Positions 24,110-35,695 of a stretch of DNA of 64,000 nucleotides are shown here, piece by piece (position 1 is the first letter of the stretch; each line of letters opens with the position of its first letter). Under the pieces are notes generated by a model, which ran no database searches, was not told the origin of the DNA, and saw only the letters and a program-made list of their open reading frames with translations. Made by a program: the position numbers and the translations under genes. The stretch is from Paramecium octaurelia (Eukaryota; Ciliophora; Oligohymenophorea; Peniculida; Parameciidae). Location of the stretch: assembly GCA_905182995.1 (NCBI GenBank), contig CAJJDP010000020.1, positions 623,453-687,452 of the forward strand, in the 5' to 3' direction.

Positions 24110-24519
24110 ATAGAGATATAATCATAATGCTTAGAAACAACATCATAATGCGAATTGGAATTAGGGTGTAAATATTGCTAATTGCATAGGGCATCATAAT
24201 TATAAAGTGAACTGGAATCAAATTTATAGTTTTGAAAACTAAAATGATGACTTGGAGGGTGAAAATAAAATTTTAAGACAAAAATTGATAAATTAATGCA
24301 TCAAGAAGTTAATTAAATTATCCTTAATATTAATTACAAACTAAGTTAAGTGGTGATTTAAATCATAATGTAAATAATTTAGAATAAAGGTTAGAAATCA
24401 CATTAGAAAGTGATTTCCCTAATGAATCTGTTAGTACACTTAAGTATGATATTTATTATTATATATTGTTTGTATAATAAACTGATTAGCTAAATATTGA
24501 TAGTTCAGAAATAGAATGA
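24110..24519 (+). CDS. probable His/Asn-rich protein, exon structure unresolved
   Basis: One exon-like stretch is rich in His and Asn (NHNAQKQHHNANWNQ) and ends in a Leu-zipper-like LEGENKILRQKLIN. A second stretch in another frame reads LSGDLNHNVNNLEQRLEITL then ESDFPNESVSTLKYD and closes with TGA at 24517-24519. The joining intron and the start codon were not resolved. Its 3' end lies inside the first duplicated block. Confidence 0.4.
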
Positions 24520-24745
24520 AAATTAAGTGTGAGTGTGTTAGAAAACTTTGTGAAGGGATTTAAAAGATAAAAAAAGAATTATGTTAAAGAATTAGGAAAT
24601 CTCTCTATTAACTGAATAATATAAAATCATTTCAAAAGAAGAATAAGTAATATCAATTAAAAACTTGATTAATGAAAAAAAAGAATTTAATAAGAGAATT
24701 AGTAAAATTAGCCCTGGATAGAGCGGAATGGGTACAATAAAATGA
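24516..24745 (+). CDS. small Lys-rich protein, 66 aa (copy 1)
   Basis: ATG 24516, one 29-nt intron (24527-24555), TGA 24743-24745, 67 codons. The product is helical and charged (KDLKDKKRIMLKNQEISLL) and ends with a Gly/Ser-rich PGQSGMGTIK. Its ATG overlaps the stop of the preceding frame as ATGA. Because the join depends on one intron, it could also be a terminal exon of the preceding gene. No family recognised. Confidence 0.45.
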
Positions 24746-24749
24746 TCTT

Positions 24750-25499
24750 GATTAAATTTTGATTCAATATTAAGCTGTGATATTTGGATTTTAGAATCAA
24801 CGCTGTTACACTAAAATTTGCTGATATATTCTTCATCTTCTCTATCGTGTATGATATTTAAAATCAAGGAATTACAGTCTTTTATGTAGTCAACTTAGAA
24901 ATAAATCAAGGAATCCATATAATTGATAACCTCCCAATACCCATTATTCCAAAACTTTCCAGAAAAACTAAATTTATGCTGAAATAGCTAAGATAAATAT
25001 AATTAATTGAAACTCTATAAAAGTAGTTGCTATTCATTGAATACATTTTATACATATATTTGTGTGCTAAAATATTAGAGTAGGGATATTCGATGCTCAA
25101 TGGGTATTCTGTATTCAAGTAATAATCAATCAGTATTAATTAATAAAGGATCTTTTAGTGAAATGATAAGATTTTAAAACCTATACATAAACAAGATTAC
25201 AATCTTTTGTGCGACAATACTAATCATGTTGCTATATATATTAATCAGAGTGTCCTTTTATACAAACTTCAATCAGAATCAAATTTAGATTGTTGTCTCT
25301 CACATTAAAATTTGATTCCATAATTTAAAATGCCTTTTATTGATTTTCCATAAAATAATATCCAGTTTGAATTATATAAACACATGCGATATTCTATTAA
25401 AATAATTTTAACTTCCTCAAATATAACTTTTATTTTGTTAAAAATTATTAGTCTATTACTTACAAAACTATTTGGACAAGTTGGGATGGTATGACTCAT
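24750..25499 (-). CDS. zinc-binding (B-box-like) protein, multi-exon (copy 1)
   Basis: Starts MSHTIPTCPNSF at 25499. A 37-nt intron beginning GTAAGT leads into a frame with MENQQKAFQIMESN and a Cys/His cluster CIKGHSDQYIQQHDQYC followed by DCNLVY, resembling the short zinc fingers that precede coiled coils in many Paramecium proteins. After a second intron comes a long Gln/Leu-rich helical part (FNEQQLLLQSFNQLYLSQLF) and FWNNGYWEVINYMDSL. The 3' end near 24750 is approximate and convergent with the small + gene. Family assignment is inference from the metal-ligand pattern. Confidence 0.5.
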
Positions 25500-25818
25500 A
25501 AGAATGAAATAACCAAGAAAGAATTTTAAATTAGCTTGTTAACCAACATTTCTATTATTTACTTATTTATTTCTTCTATAACTGAAAAGGAATTGCAAAA
25601 TAAATCTGTTATCATATGAAACTATATATCCTTATCAAATTAAGGAATTAATAGTAAAAAGCATGAGGATATCGATTGAGTTTGATGAAATCGTTGATTT
25701 GGATTCAATCTAACCAGTTTTAATACTTCCAATAAAATAATTAACTTAACTAAAATAAGAAAATGATNTTGTTTGTATAATAAACTGATTAGCTAAATAT
25801 TGATAGTTCAGAAATAGA

Positions 25819-26048
25819 ATGAAAATTAAGTGTGAGTGTGTTAGAAAACTTTGTGAAGGGATTTAAAAGATAAAAAAAGAATTATGTTAAAGAATTAGGA
25901 AATCTCTCTATTAACTGAATAATATAAAATCATTTCAAAAGAAGAATAAGTAATATCAATTAAAAACTTGATTAATGAAAAAAAAGAATTTAATAAGAGA
26001 ATTAGTAAAATTAGCCCTGGATAGAGCGGAATGGGTACAATAAAATGA
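25819..26048 (+). CDS. second copy of the 66-aa Lys-rich protein
   Basis: Identical to 24516-24745 at +1303, within the duplicated block; most likely an assembly duplicate rather than a second gene. Confidence 0.4.
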
Positions 26049-26052
26049 TCTT

Positions 26053-26802
26053 GATTAAATTTTGATTCAATATTAAGCTGTGATATTTGGATTTTAGAAT
26101 CAACGCTGTTACACTAAAATTTGCTGATATATTCTTCATCTTCTCTATCGTGTATGATATTTAAAATCAAGGAATTACAGTCTTTTATGTAGTCAACTTA
26201 GAAATAAATCAAGGAATCCATATAATTGATAACCTCCCAATACCCATTATTCCAAAACTTTCCAGAAAAACTAAATTTATGCTGAAATAGCTAAGATAAA
26301 TATAATTAATTGAAACTCTATAAAAGTAGTTGCTATTCATTGAATACATTTTATACATATATTTGTGTGCTAAAATATTAGAGTAGGGATATTCGATGCT
26401 CAATGGGTATTCTGTATTCAAGTAATAATCAATCAGTATTAATTAATAAAGGATCTTTTAGTGAAATGATAAGATTTTAAAACCTATACATAAACAAGAT
26501 TACAATCTTTTGTGCGACAATACTAATCATGTTGCTATATATATTAATCAGAGTGTCCTTTTATACAAACTTCAATCAGAATCAAATTTAGATTGTTGTC
26601 TCTCACATTAAAATTTGATTCCATAATTTAAAATGCCTTTTATTGATTTTCCATAAAATAATATCCAGTTTGAATTATATAAACACATGCGATATTCTAT
26701 TAAAATAATTTTAACTTCCTCAAATATAACTTTTATTTTGTTAAAAATTATTAGTCTATTACTTACAAAACTATTTGGACAAGTTGGGATGGTATGACTC
26801 AT
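26053..26802 (-). CDS. second copy of the zinc-binding protein
   Basis: Identical to 24750-25499 at +1303, starting MSHTIPTCPNSF at 26802. Probably an assembly duplicate. Confidence 0.4.
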
Positions 26803-26965
26803 AAGAATGAAATAACCAAGAAAGAATTTTAAATTAGCTTGTTAACCAACATTTCTATTATTTACTTATTTATTTCTTCTATAACTGAAAAGGAATTGCA
26901 AAATAAATCTGTTATCATATGAAACTATATATCCTTATCAAATTAAGGAATTAATAGTAAAAAGC

Positions 26966-27469
26966 ATGAGGATATCGATTGAGTTTGATGAAATCGTTGA
27001 TTTGGATTCAATCTAACCAGTTTTAATACTTCCAATAAAATAATTAACTTAACTAAAATAAGAAAATGATAAAATTATGCTAGGCAGTTCAACTTTTGTT
27101 GGATTAGATTATAGTTTTGAGGTTAATGGCAGCTAAAGACTACTGTTATTAATGCAATTAATATTTTAAAGTTTCGATGATGCTACATACATGTAATCAA
27201 TCTTTTAGTGCAATATTCTGTTCAAAAATTTGATATTATTCAATACTACATACTTATAATATATTCATACCAGTTGCATTGCTTCGATACTTTATTGTAG
27301 AATAGAAAATATAAAATATACAATAAACAAATAATTGCTCAATTCTCATTATTAGTCTGTTTGGTTGGTAGTCGAAATAGACCAAGCTCTTATCTCGCAT
27401 TTTAATTTTATTAATTTTTCTGTATTTAAAGTGCTGGGCTTTTTTTTATACTTTTCTCTTTGGGACTGA
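26966..27469 (+). CDS. hypothetical protein, up to 167 aa
   Basis: ATG 26966 (MRISIEFDEIVDLDSIQP) opens a 168-codon frame, with STFVGLDYSFEVNGSQ in the middle. It crosses the right edge of the duplicated block, so only this copy is complete; the copy starting at 25663 is cut at the n. The last 40 codons overlap an opposite-strand frame and look less coding-like, so the true end may be earlier through an unseen intron. No family recognised. Confidence 0.45.
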
Positions 27470-27636
27470 TGTTGAGATTTTATAAGAATGCTTTTAAGAG
27501 GTAAAAGAGAATATCTCTTTTTTATTTCAATTGATTTTGAATATGCTGTTAAAGCTTATGGGTTTTCAGAGCTATCTCTCATATTCAATCTAAATGTAAG
27601 TAGATTTGATCTCAATTCAAAATCATTCTGTCTCAT
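27346..27636 (-). CDS. small basic hypothetical protein, 96 aa
   Basis: Single exon from ATG 27636 (MRQNDFELRSNLLTFRLN) to TGA 27346-27348, 97 codons. Lys/Arg/Ser-rich (KSQHQSQREKYKKKPS). Codon and residue composition is more protein-like than the overlapping + frame. No family recognised. Confidence 0.5.
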
Positions 27637-28095
27637 TTCTTAAATTTGGAATCTGTTTTTTCTTGTTGATTGATGTATTTGGTTCCTAATTTGCATAATC
27701 AATTAGTTCAGTCCAACTTCATAACAATTAATTTTGGACATTATTATATTTTATAGATTCTTAAGGAATTGAAATGTATTTAAAGTATAATTTATATATT
27801 TTATGGAATTTGCTATTAATAAGTTTTTAATTACTTTGTGGAATTCATTTTAAAATATATATACAATAATTAAAATTTCGATTTTCTTATTTCCGAATCA
27901 ATTCAATTTTATAAATTATAATTATTTATATTACTTAAACAAAATAAATTTAAGAAATACATTATTATCCACTAGTTTATAATTTGATTATTTATAATGT
28001 ATTGCCATAAATTTGAAATTACTTTGTTTTTAATCTAATCTACTTTATCTCTATGAATTGTAAAGAAATAAATGAGAATTAAGATTTAAACAATT
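27637..28095. other. intergenic
   Basis: AT-rich; no frame, RNA or repeat recognised on either strand. Confidence 0.35.
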
Positions 28096-28620
28096 TCAAG
28101 ATTTTAGTGCATTTTATAATTTGAAATTTACACAGAACATTAGAATATATAAACCATCATTCGTTTCTAAAGTAGGAATAATACCAATACTTTGATTTTG
28201 ATTGATTCCATCAACACTTATTACACTGAACTATTTATCATAATAAATACATCTTTAATACTATAAACTTAATCAATATATTAATTGTTTAGTTAATTCT
28301 ATCAGCAAGAGTTGGCCAATATTAATACACATCAAACGATAAGCATTTTGCTTGGCTCCAACAATCATTAGAAAAACAAAATGTAATTACTTTGGATTCA
28401 ATCTTGGAATAAAGAAATAAATCCATCTAATCAATCTGTAAATAAAATTTATGAGGTTTGGCAAAGTATTTTATCAGATCTCTTTAACAAAAATAATTCA
28501 CTTAATCTTCTGTTTTCAAAAATTATTTGCACAATATTTTGTAAAATTAAAGAATCACTCACCAAAACTGTATTATAAATAATCGATCCCCTTTTTTCAA
28601 GGTTTCTGATAACCGACAAC
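28096..28620 (-). CDS. probable gene, exon structure unresolved
   Basis: Several protein-like stretches on the - strand lie in different frames: VQIIFENRRLSELFLLKRSD, then FAKPHKFYLQIDQMDLFLYS with CFSNDCWSQAKCLSF, and at the 3' end INQNQSIGIIPTLETNDGLY, closing with TGA at 28096-28098. Short introns probably connect them but the joins could not be fixed. The pattern of short beta-like stretches suggests a WD40-type protein; weak inference. Confidence 0.35.
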
Positions 28621-28646
28621 TTAAATTAAAAACAATTAAATTTATA

Positions 28647-28847
28647 ATGGAAGAAGTTTAGGAATTAAGTAGATGTAGCATTTATAGAAATGAAACAAAT
28701 AGTGAGTTATAATTTCTTTTTGTTCAGACTTATCCTCAGGAAAAAAGGTTATTAATTAATATTGATTTCTAAATATGTATTATATCATATTCAGACAGTA
28801 CTAATAATTCTTTATATATCATAAATGCACATCTGCTCCCTCAATGA
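28647..28847 (+). CDS. small hypothetical protein, 66 aa
   Basis: ATG 28647 (MEEVQELSRCSIYRNETN) to TGA 28845-28847, 67 codons, no intron needed. No family recognised; divergent from the unresolved - strand gene. Confidence 0.35.
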
Positions 28848-29089
28848 AATGAGTCTCAGTTGTTATTATTATGAATTATTATTTAAATATCTATAAATTA
28901 ATATTCAATTTACAGTTTATTACTATAAATTATGGGTTTCTCATTTTGAATCCAAAATTTCACACTTTTATATAATTATGAGCTCTTAATACATATATTT
29001 AATTTATTTATTAAAAATGAAAATTAATTAATACATATATGTAAAATTAATTGAAGAAATTTGTTTACTTGGAAAGATGGATTACTTTA

Positions 29090-32000
29090 ATGATGATAAT
29101 AAAAAAATAATTTAAATGTTATAGTATAATTCAATATTGGATTCACATAGCAAATTAAATTTAAACAATCATCACAATAACATATATTAAATCCAATACT
29201 GATTATTAGAATTTGACTACTTTATTATATGGATTGTATATTTCAATAATTAGACCTGAAATTGGAATTATAAATTATATTCCGATCGAAATTATATTTA
29301 TTGTTACTTTTACCATGGTCATTTTACATAAGCTAATTATTGGGCTATTATTATATAATTTTTAAAATTATTTTAACACTCATCTAACTCTGATTAATTA
29401 ATTATTACTACTATTTGTTGGAATTTATTAATAAAACATTTGTAAATTTTTAGGATTGTTTTTGCAGACAATATGCTTTATGTAAATATAAAAATCACAA
29501 GAATAAATCTAATATATAATATTATCATGGATAATAATATGCATTATCTAAGTTGACATATTTATAGGTTTTGCAATAACAGAATCACCATTGACTTACA
29601 AAATTCTGTTTTAAGAAAAACGCAGAGTATTTTTATCAACTTTGTTCACTAATATTTTAAAATTGCTCTCTCATATCCTTTATTTTACGGTTTAAGATGA
29701 GATGAATTCAAACTAAATATTGCTTATAACTTCCATCTTAACAATTCTAATTTCGTTAGTGGAAATTATAGAATAATTACATGAAAAGATTTACATTTAT
29801 AAAGAAGCACAAATTATCGTATTTGTTATTAATATTTTCAATATCTCATATGCTATTAACTGTATTTTTAAAATAGCATCTAAAAGTGAATAGCAGGTAC
29901 AATAAATCTTAATAATTTTATATCCAATTTTACTTTATTTGGCAATAATGATTAACAAGAAATAAGATAGTCATTGGTTCTAGAACTTAAATTCCTCTAC
30001 TGCCATAATTTTAGATAAATTCAAGTATTCCCTAATTAAAACTTTGAATAAAATCGAGGAAGAGTAGTCCATCACACTTATACATGATGCATTCATCTAT
30101 CTATCACATAAACAATTTTGTTAAAGGTCTGATTGCATTTGCCATACAACTTCTTATTATTCTGATGTGTCGAAGATTGCTCCTTTGACTATTTAGATGA
30201 GACAGTAATTTTACAAAAAAAAACTAAAATAATTATCTTGTTTGGTTTATCAATCGGTTTAGGGTTCAAAAGCAAAATTATTAGAGTAAGTTATTAATCA
30301 TTCGATCATGCAATATGATTTTGGTTTAACCATAGCTGCAATTAAGACACTCAATTCTATTTTAATAAGTGATTCTTAATCTACTTATTTTTCAATTGCA
30401 CTTTAATCTTCAAGTACAGTTTAAACAAAAATTGATACAAATACTCTTGCACTCTCAAATAATTCAGAAACAGCTGAATTAAGAGAATGTAATTTCAACT
30501 TTAAGATTAATTTATCTCTTATCCAAAGAATTAAGATAAGAATAATTATAAGCATAGCTAAATGCGAAATGAAGAATCTATTGTCTTAATCATTCTATAC
30601 TTATTCTTAGAATGTTATAATTGATTATTTATAAAAATTTTTAACTTTCGAATTTTAAATGGATGACATTAAAACATTGATAATCTAATAGGCTTAATAA
30701 AAAGTTAACTATTATTAAAAACTCAATCAAGACAGTTCTTTTAATCTTAATAATATTTTTTAAATAACAAGAGATACATGTAGTTCTATAATAAAAACCA
30801 ACAATATACTGAAATCAAAATTTTCAGACTTTCCATGTCTCAGCATCCAAAATGCCATCTGTTATTATGAATCTGAAATTAGTAACAATTACCATGAAGC
30901 CAGAAAAGTCAGTAATCAAACTTCAATGTCTGATGAAAAATTTCTAATGTTTAATTCAAGCCTGATTAATAATAAAGATAAGATTGGTTACCTTATAGTT
31001 GAAATTTCAAATGATTTTAAATAAACTGAGATTAAATTTGCTTCTAATTAGTTCTAAAAATTATTTGAAAGAAAAAGTTTTGACCAAAAATTACAATTAG
31101 ATGATTTATTACCAAAATTTCTAATTAAATATCATCCCTCATTAATGGAGAATTTTTTAACAACAGGCCAATCAAAATTTTTCTAAAACTTTCAGTTAAA
31201 TTTTTTAAACACAAATGATGGATTTATAAAAGGAGTAAGAATGTGTTATGATTTAACTAAAATAGAAAAATAGTAAGATTAATTGATTTTTGCAGTTTTC
31301 TTCTAAGAATTGTCTGATAGTAAAGCCTATATTTTGGTTGATGGAGCTACAAAATATTGTTACTTTAGCGAAAGTTTTTTTAAAAAAATAGGATTTCAAG
31401 AGCATGAAATTAAATTTATCAAGTCTTCCAACATCTTATTAAATTTATCAATTACATATTTATTACCTGATTATGATACATTGATTGATATAAATGAATC
31501 AGAGATTAGATTATAAGGAGTTGATTTATATTTTGCCAACGTCTTTAGATTGTTTAGCACTATTTTTACAGAAAAAAAAGTGCAAACCTCTTTAAATACA
31601 CTTTCCAAAATTGCTTGGCATAGAAAGGATAAATTATTTAAATATAATGTGAATTTATAAATAACGAGAAGAGAATTTAAAGAGTTTTATTATATCATCA
31701 TAGAAATATTGTCCGTAGAAGCAAATTCATAAACGAATATTTTTGATTCAACAAATCGTATTGAATGTCAAGATTATTTATAAAAAATTGAATGTTCAAT
31801 TAGTGAAGAATCTGGAAGTTATTCTTCAGGGCAATTAAACTTTCAATATTAGGATATACCAAATAAAGTCGAAGTATTTCAAGGGCTAAAAAATGAATTC
31901 ATTCTATCTCATCATTATTTAGATTCATTAAGTTAACCAAGAATTACAATCTGTGAACCAGGAAGATTTATTACACCTAATGAAAGTTCATCCGATACAA

Positions 32001-34018
32001 AGAGAAAGTTTCATTCAAGAAATCAATAAGAATTTTATTCACAAAAACTTTCCTAAGTAGACATTCAAGCTTTGATCTCAGAAAAAAAATTAGATTTACC
32101 ATATGATGATGAATAGTAATAACAGCTAAAAGTGGATTAATTATCTGATAAGTCTTCTATAGAGGATGAATAAAAAAAGAAGTTTATGAAAAAGTTTGAA
32201 CTGGTTTAAAAATTAATGGTTCACAAAAGACCACTAAAACTAATTGAAATTTTATCTCTTCTAACACTCTAAAATATAATCTTTACAATATTTTCTTTAA
32301 TTGCTATTACTGTGATGTTTAATGACTTAACTTAAGTTCTTAAAGAGATAGATACAATATCTTTACATTCAAGTATAATGGTTAAACATGACATATACTT
32401 TTCAATTAGAGCAACCATCAAGATTTATTAAGAATATTAAAAAAATAAAGTCGTTTTGAATGTAACAAATCTTATCTCGCCTTTCTATAATCATTTAACT
32501 GAATCATACCTAGATTATTAAAATGATTTATATAATTAGTTTTAGAATCTAAATTTATAACCCTATCTAGATGATTATTATTTAATGATTTATTAATTAG
32601 AATCATTAGATAATTATTAATTGCTAGAGAAGAATGTCACCATTAGGGAAGCCCTAATTGTTTATCTTCAATATGAATTTGCTGTTTTGGATGCTTTTAT
32701 AAATTAAAAGGACGTTTCTAACTCAACCTTTCAGGTGTTTTTATTTACAAATTTTGTGAAATTGCATCAATATTTAGAGAATCTCACTAAAAATTTACTT
32801 TCTGAATCAACTAACAGAAGTCTTAGTGTTGCCAATAAATGGATGCTGATTTGGATTTTTTTTTAAATTGGAGCCTTGGTTTTAGCAATTTTTAATTTTT
32901 ATTGCTATTACAATTACATTACGTTTTACGATAAATTTTTATTAACTCTAAAATTTATTGAATAGGACCTAATAGCTTAAGAAATAGAGAGATACAAAGA
33001 AATTATAAAAAAACTTAAAGATAATGGTAGGCATGTATTTGAATACAAAATTGATTTGGATCTAATCCAACAATCTAAAATAAATAAAAGATAGTTATCC
33101 ATTAAAAACAAAGAAACTATAAATAAAAAAGTAATAAAATTAAGAAGGTTTTCCTCCTTTATGCTCATATTTGTTTTGAATTTAATCTTTGGAGGTTACT
33201 CTGCTATAATTAATCAAAGAACACAAATATATTTAAACAAATACGAAAAAACAGCAAATTTGTTCAAACTTTTTTAGGATTTAAGTTTAAGTGGAGGAAA
33301 TTGCTTTTTGTATAAAGAAATATTGCTTGGCTTTAATAATTATACTTTTTATTTTTAATAAGATAGAGAAAATATGTATCAAATGCTTTTCAATTCATTA
33401 GATTCTATTCAGTATTACTTAAACTTAAGTAATTCTTTAGACTTTAACACTTATCTTGCTACAGATTCTTTTATAATACTTTTCAATGATTTAAAAACTA
33501 ATTCTTTATGCTCATATTTTACTCAAGTATGTAAAAAATTATGATATAGGAATATTTATATTCATACTGCTAATTATCATTTGACGGTGTATTGTCTTAA
33601 GGGCTAGTCTCTTCCTTAAATTACGTATAAAATACTATAAAAACCTAATAAGCCATCAATAACTTCACAGTTAAAACTGACTATAGTTTATACGAATAGG
33701 AAGGAAATTAAATAATTACAAGAGCATTCTTGAATATGTCTTTAACTTTTAAAGAAGATTTAACATCACTTACATAAAATTAAACCGACTTAGCATATGT
33801 ATTTATTCGTATTTTTTATTTAGAATTTATCTATAGCATTTTTTATATACTCATTCATTGTCACATTTTGTTTATTATTTTATTTAAAGTAACATTTAAC
33901 TAATGAATATTTTATAATTAGAAGAATTATTAGCTTAATCCCAATAAATGTCCTAATGTTTGACGAGACATTAGACAGATATTTAAGGGAGATAGCATTG
34001 CACCAAGAATTATTATGA
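29090..34018 (+). CDS. large multi-pass membrane protein, TmcB-like, about 1626 aa
   Basis: With introns 33527-33549 (23 nt) and 33799-33823 (25 nt) removed, the frame from ATG 29090 to TGA 34016-34018 is 1627 codons. The N-terminal 350 residues contain many hydrophobic segments (IIFIVTFTMVILHKLI, ILLITSILTILISLV). A long soluble middle part includes a PAS-like region (AYILVDGATKYCYFSES). A second membrane block follows (FTIFSLIAITVMF, IWIFFQIGALVLAIF, FMLIFVLNLIFGGYS, AFFIYSFIVTFCLLFYL), and the end reads IPINVLMFDETLDRYLREIA. This architecture matches the large TmcB-like/PAS membrane proteins expanded in ciliates. A different start at 29077 with a 5' intron is possible. Likely sensory or surface role is inference. 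Confidence 0.75.
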
Positions 34019-34233
34019 AATATAGTTCGTATAAAAAGAATAATTGTTTTTTAAATGTGTATTCAATATTTCTAAATTTGCATCTCCTCCTTTTAAAGGT
34101 TAAATGATTATTTGAATACATTCTTATGAAATATACCTCTATCTAATTCAGAAAATATTTTATTATTGAAGAATAATAATAAATCTTCCATTATGTTATA
34201 TTATTTTCAAGGAATAACTTTAACTTTGTTGAA

Positions 34234-34584
34234 ATGCTACGTATTGTTTTATTTATATTTTCTATTATTTATTATAAAGAGTTATAAGAGCGTGAGTCCA
34301 AGTTAGTAAGTACTTAAGTACTTTAAACCATATAGAATTACTAAGAAGTTTTACTTATTAAAGGGAAACTGTGTTTAGTGAACTAAGTTTTGCATTCATC
34401 TTCATAACTAAGAGCATGCTTAATTCCAAATACATATTTGACTCTAACAAATAATTTCAAACCAAAAAGAACTGTTAAAATACAAATTTAAAAATTGAGT
34501 ATAAAAGGCTAACCAATCTAGCCTAATTAAAAGCATATAATTAATGATATTAAAGAACTTGTAGAATGGTCAATAAAATCATGA
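34234..34584 (+). CDS. hypothetical protein, 116 aa or longer
   Basis: ATG 34234 (MLRIVLFIFSIIYYKELQER) with a hydrophobic start, then a Gln/Lys/Leu-rich body (IQIQKLSIKGQPIQPNQK) to TGA 34582-34584. The same frame stays open to about 34860, and a 36-nt GT...AG stretch ending at about 34608 would remove the stop, so the gene may be longer. An overlapping + frame is also protein-like. No family recognised. Confidence 0.4.
34308..34323. repeat. 16-bp perfect palindrome
   Basis: aagtacttaagtactt is its own reverse complement. It lies inside a putative coding exon, so it may be chance. Confidence 0.6.
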
Positions 34585-34986
34585 ATTGGTTTTTATTCAA
34601 ATAGTTCATTTTATCATAATGTGCTTGAAGATGCTAGGATTAATAAAATTATTAATTTTTAAATATAAAGTAATTAATTTTTTTTGAGTTCTTTTTGTAT
34701 ATCTAGCTAATTGAAATAGATATTTAAGATTATCAAATATAACCTCAACTACTTAGTTAAAATATTTAAAGATTAAGTAATATTGTTACACAAAAAATAT
34801 TTTTATATAATTGCCCTGTTGTTATTCATCAATATTCTTGATTAATGAATTAGGCTTTTCAATCATAGTAATATCTCTATTTTCTTAAAACTATTCAACT
34901 TATTCCGTTGTTTCATTAGAAAAGTTTATGTGTGTGATTTATTTAATACATAAAATGCTAATTTTTATATTGACTTTCATAAATAA

Positions 34987-35145
34987 TCATAATTTTCCTT
35001 TTAGATTAAATATTCTTAATTTTGTTTAAGTTAACATAGCTAAATGATGTAGGTATTCGTATTCATTTTTATTTTTCTTCTAATTCTTTATTTTTATTCC
35101 AACAAACCGATTCCATTCAACTTTTTTTAATAATATAGAATCCAT
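34987..35145 (-). CDS. small basic protein, 52 aa
   Basis: ATG 35145 (MDSILLKKVEWNRFVGIK) to TGA 34987-34989, 53 codons, Lys/Asn-rich. Intact frame and coding-like composition, but short and without recognised family. Confidence 0.35.
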
Positions 35146-35695
35146 AGTTAAAGTGAAGGATAAAAGATTTGAGTAATACATTAGTTATAAAATATTTTTC
35201 CGATTTCATTAATAAAAATAGATCCTTATGAGAGCAGAGGAGAATTGTGTGTTTTTTTACCTCCTCCTCTGATAACTAAATCAAATCTACAAATAATTAA
35301 TGATTTTATTTTTGGGAATATAAATAATTAAAAGTTAAAATATTGTAATTCAAATAATTTAAAAATTATTAATAATTACAAAATATATGTTAATTCAAAA
35401 ATCGGCTAATTTTCATAATAACATTATTCATGAAACCAAGATTTCGAAAACTCAAAAGATCTTGGATTAGAAGTATTATTCAATTGAAATTCATAGGTCG
35501 TTAGTACAAGCAATAAGAAATGAGAAGTTTCTTTCCTTTATTAAAACTGAAAATTTAGAAAAATAATTTCTTCTAAATTTATCAACAGATTATAAAAATA
35601 CTATTTGGTTTTGAATAGTACATATAATTTACTCATCTGAAAAAAAAATGATAATGTTCATTTTATTTTATAAATAATGACTGATTAAACCTATA
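35146..35695. other. intergenic
   Basis: AT-rich, about 550 bp. It contains a weak 8-bp inverted repeat (cagaggag ... ctcctctg, 35235-35271). No gene recognised. Confidence 0.35.

Larger units (their letters stand above)
24466..27070. repeat. exact 1302-bp duplication around an n (24466-25767 and 25769-27070)
   Basis: Every position compared in 24466-25767 recurs at +1303 with a single n at 25768 between the copies. Both copies carry the same frames at the same offsets. The pattern is that of two overlapping contigs joined without merging; it is probably one genomic copy. Confidence 0.9.

Noticed and set aside
33930-34121. 63-codon - strand frame
   Set aside because: Overlaps the C-terminus of the TmcB-like gene, whose last exon fits better and preserves frame length.
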